DNA from: an uncultured Jannaschia sp.
GTDB lineage: Bacteria; Pseudomonadota; Alphaproteobacteria; Rhodobacterales; Rhodobacteraceae
Length of the DNA: 6,024 bases
Direction of reading: 5' to 3'
Assembly: GCA_937916365.1 (NCBI GenBank)
Contig: CALFSY010000212.1
Span: 1 to 6,024, forward strand
Shown here: piece by piece, positions 1 to 6,024 of the stretch
Layout: each line of letters opens with the position of its first letter
Position numbering within the stretch: position 1 is the stretch's first letter
Made by a program: the position numbers and the translations under genes
Notes under the pieces: model-generated
The model's input: the letters and a program-made list of their open reading frames with translations, nothing else
Told to the model about the DNA's origin: nothing
Databases searched by the model: none

Positions 1-267
1 ATTATCTTAGACGAACCCACCACTGCCCTTGGCGTGAAGGAAAGCCGAAAGGTTTTGGAACTCATCCTTGATGTAAAATCGCGCGGCATTCCAATCATTT
101 TGATTAGCCACAACATGCCCCATGTGTTTGAGGTTGCGACACGCATCCATGTGCATCGCTTGGGCAAACGGTTATGTGTGATTGACCCCAAAAACCACAG
201 CATGGCCGACGCAGTGGCGTATATGACCGGGGCAAAAACCCCCGATCAACACCTAGAAATCGCATGA
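1..267 (+). CDS. frcA: Sugar ABC transporter ATP-binding protein, FrcA type (5'-truncated, C-terminal 88 residues)
   Basis: This is the C-terminal end of an ABC ATPase that hydrolyses ATP at the inner face of the cytoplasmic membrane to drive monosaccharide import. The frame is open from base 1, so the gene begins outside the window. The first visible residues are the Walker B segment IILDEPT with the catalytic Glu, followed by the D-loop region ALGVKES. The switch (H-loop) histidine lies in LISHNMP, at visible residue 37. The tail FEVATRIHVHRLGKR and the short C-terminus after the H-loop fit the single-domain fructose transporter ATPases (FrcA, about 260 residues) better than the double-domain RbsA/XylG type. 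The internal ATG at 34 lies within the D-loop and cannot be the true start. The stop is TGA at 265-267. The last 22 bp overlap the 3' end of the convergent xylB. FrcA-type transporters carry fructose and sometimes mannose or ribose; the exact sugar here is inferred only. The symbol is less certain than the family. Confidence 0.88.
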   Translation: MILDEPTTALGVKESRKVLELILDVKSRGIPIILISHNMPHVFEVATRIHVHRLGKRLCVIDPKNHSMADAVAYMTGAKTPDQHLEIA

Positions 268-1703
268 TTTACCGATTTCAGCGCGGGATACAACGCGCGA
301 TATCCGGCCAATCGGGGTTTTAACCGCTCTGCCCGTTTGGCATCTGGGTCAAACCAACGGGTGATTGGCGGCTTTGTGGCCACATCTGCAATGTCGCCGT
401 CACTTGCCGCAACCTGCGCCAATCGTGCTGCGCCCAACGCCGGCCCAACCGCCGCACTATCCCCGCGACCGATGCGCAATGACAAAACATCCGCAATGGT
501 TTGCACCAAAAAATCACTGCGCGCGCCCCCACCAATCGCCAATAGATGCCCGGGCCGTGTGCCCGCCGCCGTCAACGCAGCCATAGCATCGGCAAACGTA
601 AAGGCAATCGCCTCAACCACCGCGCGCATAAGGGCGCCGTGGCTGGTATTTTCGCTTAACCCCCAAAATCCCGCGCGAATATCGGCGTCGCCATGGGGGG
701 TGCGTTCCCCCATCAAGTAGGGCAAAAACAATGGCACAGATTCGTCTGCCCCTTCGCTTTCGGCCAGAATATCCGCAATCGGGCGACGCAAAAGCGCCGC
801 AAGCCACGCCATGGGGCGCGCGCCGTTTAGCATCGCCGCCATATTGAACCAACGCCCGTCTAACGTATGGGCAAACGCATGTACCCGACTATCGGGATTG
901 GGCGAATAATGATCCGTCGTAACAAAAAGCTGCCCAGAGGTGCCAAGCGATAAAAACCCATCCTCCGCGTGAATCGCACCGATCCCGATGGCACCGGCGG
1001 CGGCGTCCCCTGCCCCGGCGGCCACGGGAATGCCTTTGGGTAGCCCTAATTCTGCGCTTGCCTGGGCCGTCAAGAAACCGGCAATCGCGGTGCCTTGCAC
1101 CACATCAGGTAGCCATTTAAGATCTGTTTCGCTGATCCGGCACAGATGTGGGGACCATGCGCGCTGCGCCTGATCAAACCATAACGTGCCCGCTGCATCG
1201 GACGGATCGGTGACATACCGCCCATGCAGGCGAAAACCAACATAATCCTTCGGCAGCAAAATATGCGCAATCTTGCGATAAACCGCCGGTTCATGTGCCG
1301 CTAGCCAAGCCAATTTTGGCGCGGTAAATCCCGGCATCGGCACAACACCGGCCAAATGCCCGATATTTGGGTCACGGTTGTGCAGGGTTTCACATTCCGC
1401 CGTCGCACGCCCATCGTTCCACAAAATCGCCGGTCGGATTGGCCCCCCCGCCGCATCCAAAACCACCGCCCCGTGCATTTGGCCGGATAAACCCACCGCC
1501 CGCACATGCGCAATTTCGTTGCTTGACAGATCAGCCATCGCGCGTTTCAGGCCAGCCCACCACATCTGCGGGGCTTGCTCACTGGCCCCTTCAAACGGAT
1601 GGTCGGTGGTTAGCGATGCTTCGGCTGTTGCACGGGGGGCACCGTCTGGCCCCATCAGGCACAATTTGATCGCCGATGTTCCAACATCAATGCCCAAATA
1701 CAC
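246..1703 (-). CDS. xylB: Xylulokinase (FGGY family carbohydrate kinase)
   Basis: A 485-residue cytoplasmic kinase, the usual length for xylulokinase. It converts D-xylulose plus ATP to D-xylulose 5-phosphate, the entry to the pentose phosphate pathway. The N-terminal phosphate-binding loop YLGIDVGTSAIKL holds Asp6. The substrate-contact motif GLSGQMHG is at residues 71-78 and ILWNDGR at 93-99. The AGAGDAAAGAIG stretch places an Asp at 233, the same number as the catalytic base of E. coli XylB. The C-terminal ATPase half shows SLGTSGQ (252-258), LPYLMGERTPH (327-337) and AIGGGARSDF (389-398). The start is GTG at 1703-1701: no ATG, GTG or TTG lies between it and the in-frame soxG stop, and a G-rich GGGG sits about 8 nt upstream. 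The gene lies 51 nt after soxG on the same strand, so it may be read as the last gene of that operon. Its 3' end overlaps frcA tail-to-tail. Another FGGY substrate such as ribulose is possible, but the xylulokinase motifs are strong. Confidence 0.93.
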   Translation of the reverse strand: MYLGIDVGTSAIKLCLMGPDGAPRATAEASLTTDHPFEGASEQAPQMWWAGLKRAMADLSSNEIAHVRAVGLSGQMHGAVVLDAAGGPIRPAILWNDGRATAECETLHNRDPNIGHLAGVVPMPGFTAPKLAWLAAHEPAVYRKIAHILLPKDYVGFRLHGRYVTDPSDAAGTLWFDQAQRAWSPHLCRISETDLKWLPDVVQGTAIAGFLTAQASAELGLPKGIPVAAGAGDAAAGAIGIGAIHAEDGFLSLGTSGQLFVTTDHYSPNPDSRVHAFAHTLDGRWFNMAAMLNGARPMAWLAALLRRPIADILAESEGADESVPLFLPYLMGERTPHGDADIRAGFWGLSENTSHGALMRAVVEAIAFTFADAMAALTAAGTRPGHLLAIGGGARSDFLVQTIADVLSLRIGRGDSAAVGPALGAARLAQVAASDGDIADVATKPPITRWFDPDAKRAERLKPRLAGYRALYPALKSVNHAISRC

Positions 1704-1754
1704 AATGCTTACCCCCGTGATCGCGCCATAAATCGATGTTAAGTTTAATACGCC
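1704..1754 (-). other. soxG-xylB intergenic spacer
   Basis: This 51-nt gap is the longest non-coding stretch in the window. On the minus strand it is AT-rich near soxG and ends in a G-rich block (ACGGGGGTAAG) that can act as a weak ribosome binding site for the GTG start of xylB. I see no convincing -35/-10 pair. Its 17 codons contain no stop in the shared soxG/xylB frame, which is probably chance. Confidence 0.6.
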
Positions 1755-1766
1755 TTAATGAGGCGT
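1750..1766 (-). repeat. Small inverted repeat spanning the soxG stop codon
   Basis: A perfect 6-bp stem, ACGCCT/AGGCGT, encloses a 5-nt loop and overlaps the last codons and TAA stop of soxG. It sits where an operon-end hairpin would lie. The following minus-strand bases are ATTAAACTT rather than a U-run, so it is not a convincing intrinsic terminator. It could be a weak attenuator or mRNA 3'-end stabiliser between soxG and xylB, or chance. Confidence 0.3.
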
Positions 1767-2324
1767 GTGCCCCGCCATGGCCACAGTGCGCGCCGCCACA
1801 TGGCGCATTGCGCGCGTTAGATCGTGATGGGCCGTATCGACCATAGAGCGAAAGACAAGTATTTCAAAATACACTGCCCCTTCGCGTAAGATAAGACCGG
1901 CCATGTGCCCAATGCTAGATCGGGCGGCGTGACCCACAGGAAACGCCCCAAGCGACACATCAACGGGGATCAACCGCGCCAAAACCTGTTCCGCATCCGC
2001 CCCTTCAAGGATCAGGTGTGCCCAACCATCGGATTGATCAACCACTGCCGCATGTGCAGCCACATCGGGGGCTGGGTCAACGCCAAACAAAAATGCCTGG
2101 GTGCGACCGGCCCAAACAGCGTGCGCATCGCCCGACCGCGTTATGTGGCCGGGTTCAGGAAAACTTATCCCATGGGCGGCGTCAAGCGCGGCGGACACCG
2201 CCGAAAGAGCATCGTCATAGGGCATAATCGCCCAGATCGGTGTTTGTGGTGCCGCGCGCAATGTGACGGTGCCAATGGTCAAAGGCGCATGTATAAAGGC
2301 GGATCGTGCGGTTAGATTAGCCAC
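1755..2324 (-). CDS. soxG: Sarcosine oxidase-type gamma subunit
   Basis: The gamma subunit of the heterotetrameric sarcosine oxidase complex, 189 residues, close to the roughly 200 usual for SoxG. It has no catalytic centre of its own. In known complexes it packs against the alpha subunit and has a fold related to the GcvT/YgfZ folate-binding proteins. Recognisable stretches are VVDQSDGWAHLILEGADA (about residues 94-111), RLIPVDVSLGAFPVGHAARS (117-136), with GHMAGLILREG and YFEILVFRSM after them. These match the SoxG pattern of an aminomethyltransferase-like half-domain. The chosen start is GTG at 2324-2322, giving MANLTARSAF. It overlaps the end of soxA by 8 nt and has a purine-rich GAGGGGGGA upstream. 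An ATG at 2402 would extend the overlap to 86 nt with residues that look unlike the family. The overlap suggests translational coupling to soxA. An MgdD-type role in N-methylglutamate dehydrogenase is an alternative. Confidence 0.88.
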   Translation of the reverse strand: MANLTARSAFIHAPLTIGTVTLRAAPQTPIWAIMPYDDALSAVSAALDAAHGISFPEPGHITRSGDAHAVWAGRTQAFLFGVDPAPDVAAHAAVVDQSDGWAHLILEGADAEQVLARLIPVDVSLGAFPVGHAARSSIGHMAGLILREGAVYFEILVFRSMVDTAHHDLTRAMRHVAARTVAMAGHTPH

Positions 2325-5259
2325 GGGCGCGTCCCCCCTCAGGGTCAAAAAAGACTGGATCGCACACCTCGCACAGTGTGTGGATGTTGCGCAAATGATC
2401 AACCATCATCACCCGCTGCCCCTGGCGTGCCGGGCCGTTTTGCAAAAACCCAAGCCCGATAAAACCGCCAATCGTGGGCGAATAGGCCACCGATGTAACG
2501 TAACCCAAATCATTGGTGCGCACGGCCGCAACCCCTTCGTCAAACAAATGCGCGCCGGCGGTCAGCTCGGCCTCGGGCATCACGGGTTTTAACCCCACCA
2601 GGCGTTCGCGCCCGTCTTCCAATAAACCGGGGCGGGTGGCCGCAGCTTTGCCAATAAAATCTTTTTTGGGGGACAGCATGCGTTGCATGCCAATATCAAA
2701 GGCCGTGACGCGCCCGTGGATTTCGGCGTGGGTTATAAACCCTTTTTCCAGCCGCAGAACATTTAGCGCCTCCACCCCATAGGCCCCGCCGCCCATGGCC
2801 TCGGCCCGCGCCACCAAATCCCGATACAGCGCATCACCATACCGCGCGGGCACGGCAATTTCATAGGCATGTTCACCCGAAAACGAAATCCGGAAAAGCC
2901 GCGCCCCAACCCCATGCACCCCAACCGAACCACAGGCCATAAAGGGGAAGGTATCGTTATCAATGGGTGTGTCCAGGATACCGTTCAACAGATCCCGCGC
3001 CAATGGCCCGGCGACCGAAAACTGTGCCCAGTGTTCGGTAGTAGAGATAAACCGCACGTTCAGATCGGGGCGTAAACATTGGTGCACAAAATCCAGGTGC
3101 ATCATCACCTGCCCCGCCGCAGCGGTGGTGGTTGTCATCACAAAATGCGCCTCACCCAACCGCGCGGTTGTGCCGTCATCCATCACATGGCCATCTTCGC
3201 GCAACATCAGGCCATAACGCACGCGCCCTACCTTAAGCGTTGAAAATGTGTTGGTATAAACAAAATCTAGGAATGCGCCCGCATCCGGCCCCAGAAGTTC
3301 AATTTTACCCAAGGTCGACACATCAACCACGCCCACGGCGGTGCGCACCATTGCAACCTCTCGGTCACAACTTTCGCGCCAATGGGTTTCACCGGGGAGG
3401 GGAAGATAAGACGGGCGATACCACAACCCAGCCTCGATCATCGGGGCACCACGGGCGGTTACCGCGGCGTGCGAGGTGGTTTTACGCTCAGGGACGAACC
3501 CCACGCCTTGTGCGCCCGCACCAAGCGTGCCAAGCGCCACCGGCGTATAGGGCGGGCGATAGGTGGTGGTGCCGGTTTGCGATATGCCGCGCCCGGTGGC
3601 ATCGGCCAACACGGCCAAAGCGGCAATGTTGGAATTCTTGCCCTGATCCGGCGCCATACCCTGGGTTGTGTAGCGTTTCATGTGCTCTACGCTACGAAAC
3701 CCTTCTTGTGCGGATTGCATCACATCTTTGGTCGTGACGTCATTGGCAAAATCAAGCCACGCGCGGCCTTTGCCTTTCACCGCCCACAGCGGGCTTGCCG
3801 TGCCCGCATCTTCGCGTGCCACCGGAATGGTGGGGCGGTGCACGGTGAGACCCAAGGCCTGAACGGCAGTTGCGCCTGCCTCCACGCCCTCGGACAGGCA
3901 AGCGGCGGTGGCAAAGGCCCCATTGCAGGCCCCAGCGGGGTGTAGGCCGGCAACGGCGCCCGGCGCGGGCACAAACGCCGCCAAACCTTCGTTCCAAACG
4001 GGACGCGCGCCCAAATGGCATGTGAGATGCACATTCGGGTTCCACCCGCCGGAAACCCCCAAACAATCGGTGGCAATATGTTCCTCTTGCCCGTCTGCAT
4101 GGCACACGGTGATTTGGGTCAACGCCTTACGGCCCTTGGTGTTGACCACACGCGCCCCGGTGATAAGGCGATAGTCCCCCTGGGTTTCAACATCTTCGCG
4201 GGCATCAATCACGGCGGCAATGTTTACCCCCGCCTGTTGCAGGTGCACCGCCGTTTGGTGGGCATCATCATTGGTGGCAAACAGGGTCACGTTTTGCCCC
4301 GCAGCCACCCCATAGCGGTTCAAATAGGCCCGCATTGCCGCGGCCATCATCACCCCTGGGCGATCGTTCATGGGAAAGGCGATGGGCCGCTCCAACGCCC
4401 CGGTGGCGAGCACGGCCTGCGCGGCACGAATGCGCCAAAAACATTCGTGCGGCAGGTCGGCCTGATGTGGCCTATGGGTGCTAACCCGTTCGACCGCGCC
4501 AAAGGTCAATCCATCATAGACGCCAGTCACCGTGGTGCGCGGCATGATCCGCACGCGGCCCGTTTGTTCCAACACTTGGCGCATATCCGCCACGAAATCG
4601 GGCGCGGGTTGGCCCGCAATTTCCTCTGCATCTGACAGGAAACGCCCCCCTACATCGGGCATTTCATCGGCCAAGATAACGTTTGCACCGCTTTCGGCCG
4701 CGGTGCGCGCGGCCATAAGGCCCGCCACCCCGCCGCCAATCACCAACACATCGCAAAAGGCAAAGGCACGCTCGCTGTCCTGCGGGCTGGGGTGTGGGGT
4801 CATGCGCCCCAAACCGGCGGCGCGGCGGATGAGGGGCTCATACACCTTTTCCCAAAAGGCGCGCGGCCACATAAAGGTTTTGTAATAAAACCCCGCCCCG
4901 ATAAAGGGCCACAGCGCATCATTGATCGACATCAAATCAAACCCAAGCGGGCCCACATGATTTTGTGAATGTGTTTCAAGCCCCTCATACACCTCTTGCA
5001 TGGTGGCGCGGATGTTGGGCAACATTGCGTCGCCCACCCCCACTTGGATCAAGGCATTTGGTTCCTCGGACCCCGCCGTCATGATACCACGGGGGCGGTG
5101 GTATTTGAACGATCGGCCCGCCAACCGCACATCATGTGCCAACAGGGCCGAGGCCACGGTATCGCCCGGGCGGGCGGTAATGGGGATGCCGTCAAAACGA
5201 AACGTGATGGTTTCGTCGCCGATCAAGGCACCTTTGCCCGCAATCCTGGTGGAGGTCAT
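2317..5259 (-). CDS. soxA: Sarcosine oxidase-type alpha subunit
   Basis: The large alpha subunit, 980 residues, within the family's normal range. In the cytoplasmic complex it binds NAD+ and tetrahydrofolate and captures the methyl-derived carbon as 5,10-methylene-tetrahydrofolate. Domains in order: a ferredoxin-like N-terminal domain (about 12-95) with the family motif GRSFKYHRPRG (48-58) and no cysteines, so no Fe-S cluster; an NAD-binding Rossmann fold with VIGGGVAG (173-180) and ATGALERP (285-292); a central region with DCLGVSGGWNPNVHLTC (398-414) and GMAPDQGKNSN (534-544); a GcvT folate-binding domain (about 600-870) with GHVMDDGTTARL (690-701) and SGEHAYEI (794-801); and a C-terminal barrel with GYVTSVAYSP (919-928). 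Asp694/695 align with the folate-site aspartate of glycine-cleavage T-protein. The start is ATG at 5259, sharing ATGA with the soxD stop and preceded by GGAGGA. A longer frame from 5358 adds 33 residues that overlie soxD and fit no family. MgdC of N-methylglutamate dehydrogenase has the same architecture. Confidence 0.95.
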   Translation of the reverse strand: MTSTRIAGKGALIGDETITFRFDGIPITARPGDTVASALLAHDVRLAGRSFKYHRPRGIMTAGSEEPNALIQVGVGDAMLPNIRATMQEVYEGLETHSQNHVGPLGFDLMSINDALWPFIGAGFYYKTFMWPRAFWEKVYEPLIRRAAGLGRMTPHPSPQDSERAFAFCDVLVIGGGVAGLMAARTAAESGANVILADEMPDVGGRFLSDAEEIAGQPAPDFVADMRQVLEQTGRVRIMPRTTVTGVYDGLTFGAVERVSTHRPHQADLPHECFWRIRAAQAVLATGALERPIAFPMNDRPGVMMAAAMRAYLNRYGVAAGQNVTLFATNDDAHQTAVHLQQAGVNIAAVIDAREDVETQGDYRLITGARVVNTKGRKALTQITVCHADGQEEHIATDCLGVSGGWNPNVHLTCHLGARPVWNEGLAAFVPAPGAVAGLHPAGACNGAFATAACLSEGVEAGATAVQALGLTVHRPTIPVAREDAGTASPLWAVKGKGRAWLDFANDVTTKDVMQSAQEGFRSVEHMKRYTTQGMAPDQGKNSNIAALAVLADATGRGISQTGTTTYRPPYTPVALGTLGAGAQGVGFVPERKTTSHAAVTARGAPMIEAGLWYRPSYLPLPGETHWRESCDREVAMVRTAVGVVDVSTLGKIELLGPDAGAFLDFVYTNTFSTLKVGRVRYGLMLREDGHVMDDGTTARLGEAHFVMTTTTAAAGQVMMHLDFVHQCLRPDLNVRFISTTEHWAQFSVAGPLARDLLNGILDTPIDNDTFPFMACGSVGVHGVGARLFRISFSGEHAYEIAVPARYGDALYRDLVARAEAMGGGAYGVEALNVLRLEKGFITHAEIHGRVTAFDIGMQRMLSPKKDFIGKAAATRPGLLEDGRERLVGLKPVMPEAELTAGAHLFDEGVAAVRTNDLGYVTSVAYSPTIGGFIGLGFLQNGPARQGQRVMMVDHLRNIHTLCEVCDPVFFDPEGGRARG
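2332..2340 (-). promoter_or_regulatory. Ribosome binding site of soxG, inside soxA
   Basis: The minus strand reads GAGGGGGGA ending 7 nt before the GTG at 2324. It lies within the last codons of soxA. It supports the GTG start over the more distal ATG at 2402 and implies coupled translation of the alpha and gamma subunits. Confidence 0.5.
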
Positions 5260-5519
5260 GGCCGATCCTCCGTCGCCAATCGGGTGCTTATGATCGTGTG
5301 GGTTGTTGTATCCCGCTCGACCACCAACCAAGCACCACATCCCCCCCCATGATACCAAAGCTCACGCGTGGGGCCTGCCGGATTATCGCGGGTGTGCAGA
5401 TACTCATCCCATTCGGGCGACCAGTCCTTTGCCGTGGGTCGGGCAAGGTATGCGGCGTCGCCTTTATAGGTAAACTCTCGAATGTCGCGATCCCCACACA
5501 GGGGGCAAGATATGAACAT
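5256..5519 (-). CDS. soxD: Sarcosine oxidase-type delta subunit (zinc protein)
   Basis: A small delta subunit of 87 residues, normal for SoxD. It is a structural, zinc-binding component of the heterotetrameric complex and contacts the alpha subunit. Candidate zinc ligands are Cys5 and Cys8 in ISCPLCGD and His57 and Cys61 in WYHGGGCGAW. Their spacing closely follows the Cys-x2-Cys ... His-x3-Cys ligand set of known delta subunits. The body shows EFTYKGDAAYLARP, the WDEYLHTRDNPAGP block and the C-terminal ERDTTTH. The start is ATG at 5519, 9 nt after the soxB stop, with AGGGGG ahead of it overlapping that stop. The stop TGA shares bases with the soxA ATG. The HGGGC codons contain a run of eight G residues. 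The GCGAWLVV segment differs from the GCRRWF-like form I recall from characterised sarcosine oxidases, so an MgdB-like or other paralogous role is possible. Confidence 0.92.
   Translation of the reverse strand: MFISCPLCGDRDIREFTYKGDAAYLARPTAKDWSPEWDEYLHTRDNPAGPTRELWYHGGGCGAWLVVERDTTTHTIISTRLATEDRP
5266..5271 (-). promoter_or_regulatory. Ribosome binding site of soxA, inside soxD
   Basis: The minus strand carries GGAGGA six nucleotides before the ATG at 5259, within the last codons of soxD. It decides the soxA start in favour of the ATGA overlap rather than the longer reading frame that opens at 5358. Confidence 0.75.
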
Positions 5520-5523
5520 GATG

Positions 5524-5530
5524 TCCCCCT
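5524..5530 (-). promoter_or_regulatory. Ribosome binding site of soxD overlapping the soxB stop
   Basis: The minus strand reads AGGGGGA four nucleotides before the ATG at 5519, and it overlaps the TAG stop of soxB (5531-5529). The site supports this start and reinitiation by ribosomes finishing soxB. Confidence 0.5.
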
Positions 5531-6024
5531 AGTGCAGATTGTGTTGACTACCGGTGCCTTCTTCGTCCATCAGGCCGCGGCCGGTCGTAAACCGATCTAA
5601 CAAGAACCGCGCGGCGGGGTCATGGTGGCGGTCGGTTGCCATAAGATGGGCAAACGAAAACCCCGATCCCGGCACAGCTTTGAACCCACCATAACACCAC
5701 CCGCAGTTGAGGTAGAGCCCCGTAACCGGTGTTTTGTCGATAATGGGTGATCCATCCGGCGACATATCCATAATCCCCCCCCAGGATCGTAGCATTTTTG
5801 CCTTTCCAATCATTGGCATCAACGTCATACCGGCCTCGGCCACATGTTCGGCCATGGGCAAATTGCCGCGCGCGGCATAGCTGGCGTAAAAATCAATATC
5901 GCCGCCGAACACCAAACCGCCTTTGTCCGATTGGCTGATGTAAAAATGGCCCATGCCATAGCTGATGACATGATCAATGACGGGTTTTAACCCTTCGGTC
6001 ACAAAGGCCTGTAAAACATGGCTT
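5529..6024 (-). CDS. soxB: Sarcosine oxidase-type beta subunit (C-terminal part, 5' end outside the window)
   Basis: The C-terminal roughly 165 residues of the beta subunit, an FAD-dependent amine oxidase of the DAO family. In known complexes it carries FAD and covalently bound FMN and performs the oxidation step. The frame stays open through 6024 (SHVLQAFVTEG at the edge), so the gene starts upstream of the window; the GTG near 6002 is an internal Val codon. Visible motifs, counted from that Val as 1, are GHFYISQSDKGGLVFGG (18-34), RGNLPM (45-50), LRSWGGIMDMSPDGSPII (71-88) and the FAD-contact motif CGWCYGGFKAVPGSG (100-114). The His that tethers FMN lies outside the window. The C-terminus is QHNLH. 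SWGGIMD is encoded over a G8 run. Characterised SoxB proteins, as I remember them, read GWGTGGFKATPG here, so this is probably a divergent sub-family; MgdA of N-methylglutamate dehydrogenase is the main alternative. Confidence 0.92.
   Translation of the reverse strand, partial: SHVLQAFVTEGLKPVIDHVISYGMGHFYISQSDKGGLVFGGDIDFYASYAARGNLPMAEHVAEAGMTLMPMIGKAKMLRSWGGIMDMSPDGSPIIDKTPVTGLYLNCGWCYGGFKAVPGSGFSFAHLMATDRHHDPAARFLLDRFTTGRGLMDEEGTGSQHNLH

Noticed and set aside
228..244. CGGGG/CCCCG hairpin just past the xylB stop as a terminator
   Set aside because: The stem is only 5 bp and the T-run is in the loop instead of after the stem. It lies in frcA coding sequence.
281..298. GCGCG/CGCGC hairpin 13 nt past the frcA stop as a terminator
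   Set aside because: The stem is 5 bp with an 8-nt loop and no T-run follows. It is within xylB codons and easily explained by GC-rich sequence.
1704..1757. Possible SoxG-XylB fusion by stop-codon readthrough
   Set aside because: The two genes share a frame and the 17 codons between them have no stop, but a chance open stretch of this length is likely. xylB has its own start and weak ribosome binding site.
2325..2402. Longer soxG start at the ATG at 2402
   Set aside because: It would overlap soxA by 86 nt, and the extra 26 residues do not resemble SoxG. GTG at 2324 has a nearby purine-rich site.
2676..2690. Paired GCATGC palindromes separated by GTT
   Set aside because: They encode conserved SoxA residues (GMQRML region). 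There is no promoter or other context for an operator.
3382..3945. Plus-strand open frame of 187 codons opposite soxA
   Set aside because: It lies wholly antisense to a clear soxA coding region, has an Arg/Gly/His-rich low-quality composition and matches no family. It is expected by chance in GC-rich DNA.
4015..4635. Plus-strand open frame of 206 codons opposite soxA
   Set aside because: It is an antisense shadow of the NAD-binding half of soxA, with no recognisable motif and no ribosome binding context.
5260..5358. Longer soxA start adding 33 residues
   Set aside because: The extension overlies soxD and encodes nothing family-like. The ATG at 5259 has a GGAGGA site and the classic ATGA overlap.

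Overview
The window reads as ordinary chromosomal DNA of an alphaproteobacterium, most likely a Rhodobacterales (roseobacter-type) marine bacterium. The basis is the moderately high GC, the frequent GGG glycine codons, tightly packed genes and protein sequences of roseobacter/rhizobial character. The assignment rests on protein resemblance and gene order, because no rRNA or other phylogenetic marker is present.

Layout. A short plus-strand piece at the left edge (1-267) is the C-terminal end of a sugar ABC transporter ATPase of the FrcA type. Everything else is on the minus strand. Reading in the direction of transcription (right to left), there is the C-terminal third or so of soxB (to 5529), then complete soxD (5519-5256), soxA (5259-2317), soxG (2324-1755) and xylB (1703-246). 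The sox genes are packed as one operon: a 9-nt gap between soxB and soxD, a 4-nt ATGA overlap between soxD and soxA, and an 8-nt overlap between soxA and soxG. xylB follows after 51 nt on the same strand. It ends tail-to-tail with the transporter gene, and the two reading frames overlap by 22 bp.

Function. SoxB, SoxD, SoxA and SoxG are the four subunits of a heterotetrameric sarcosine-oxidase-type enzyme. Such enzymes oxidatively demethylate an N-methyl amine and pass the one-carbon unit to tetrahydrofolate. Several motifs in SoxB and SoxD differ from what I remember of the characterised sarcosine oxidases. The substrate could therefore be sarcosine, N-methylglutamate (an Mgd-type dehydrogenase has the same subunit order) or another secondary amine. 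XylB phosphorylates D-xylulose to feed the pentose phosphate pathway, and FrcA energises uptake of a monosaccharide. These two plausibly belong to a sugar-catabolism locus that abuts the one-carbon/methylamine operon.

No RNA gene, mobile element, CRISPR array or phage feature was found, and no non-coding stretch exceeds 51 nt. I do not see an undescribed system here. The points most worth checking are the sub-family of the sox complex, the G8 tracts inside two conserved coding motifs, and the convergent overlap of xylB with the transporter gene.
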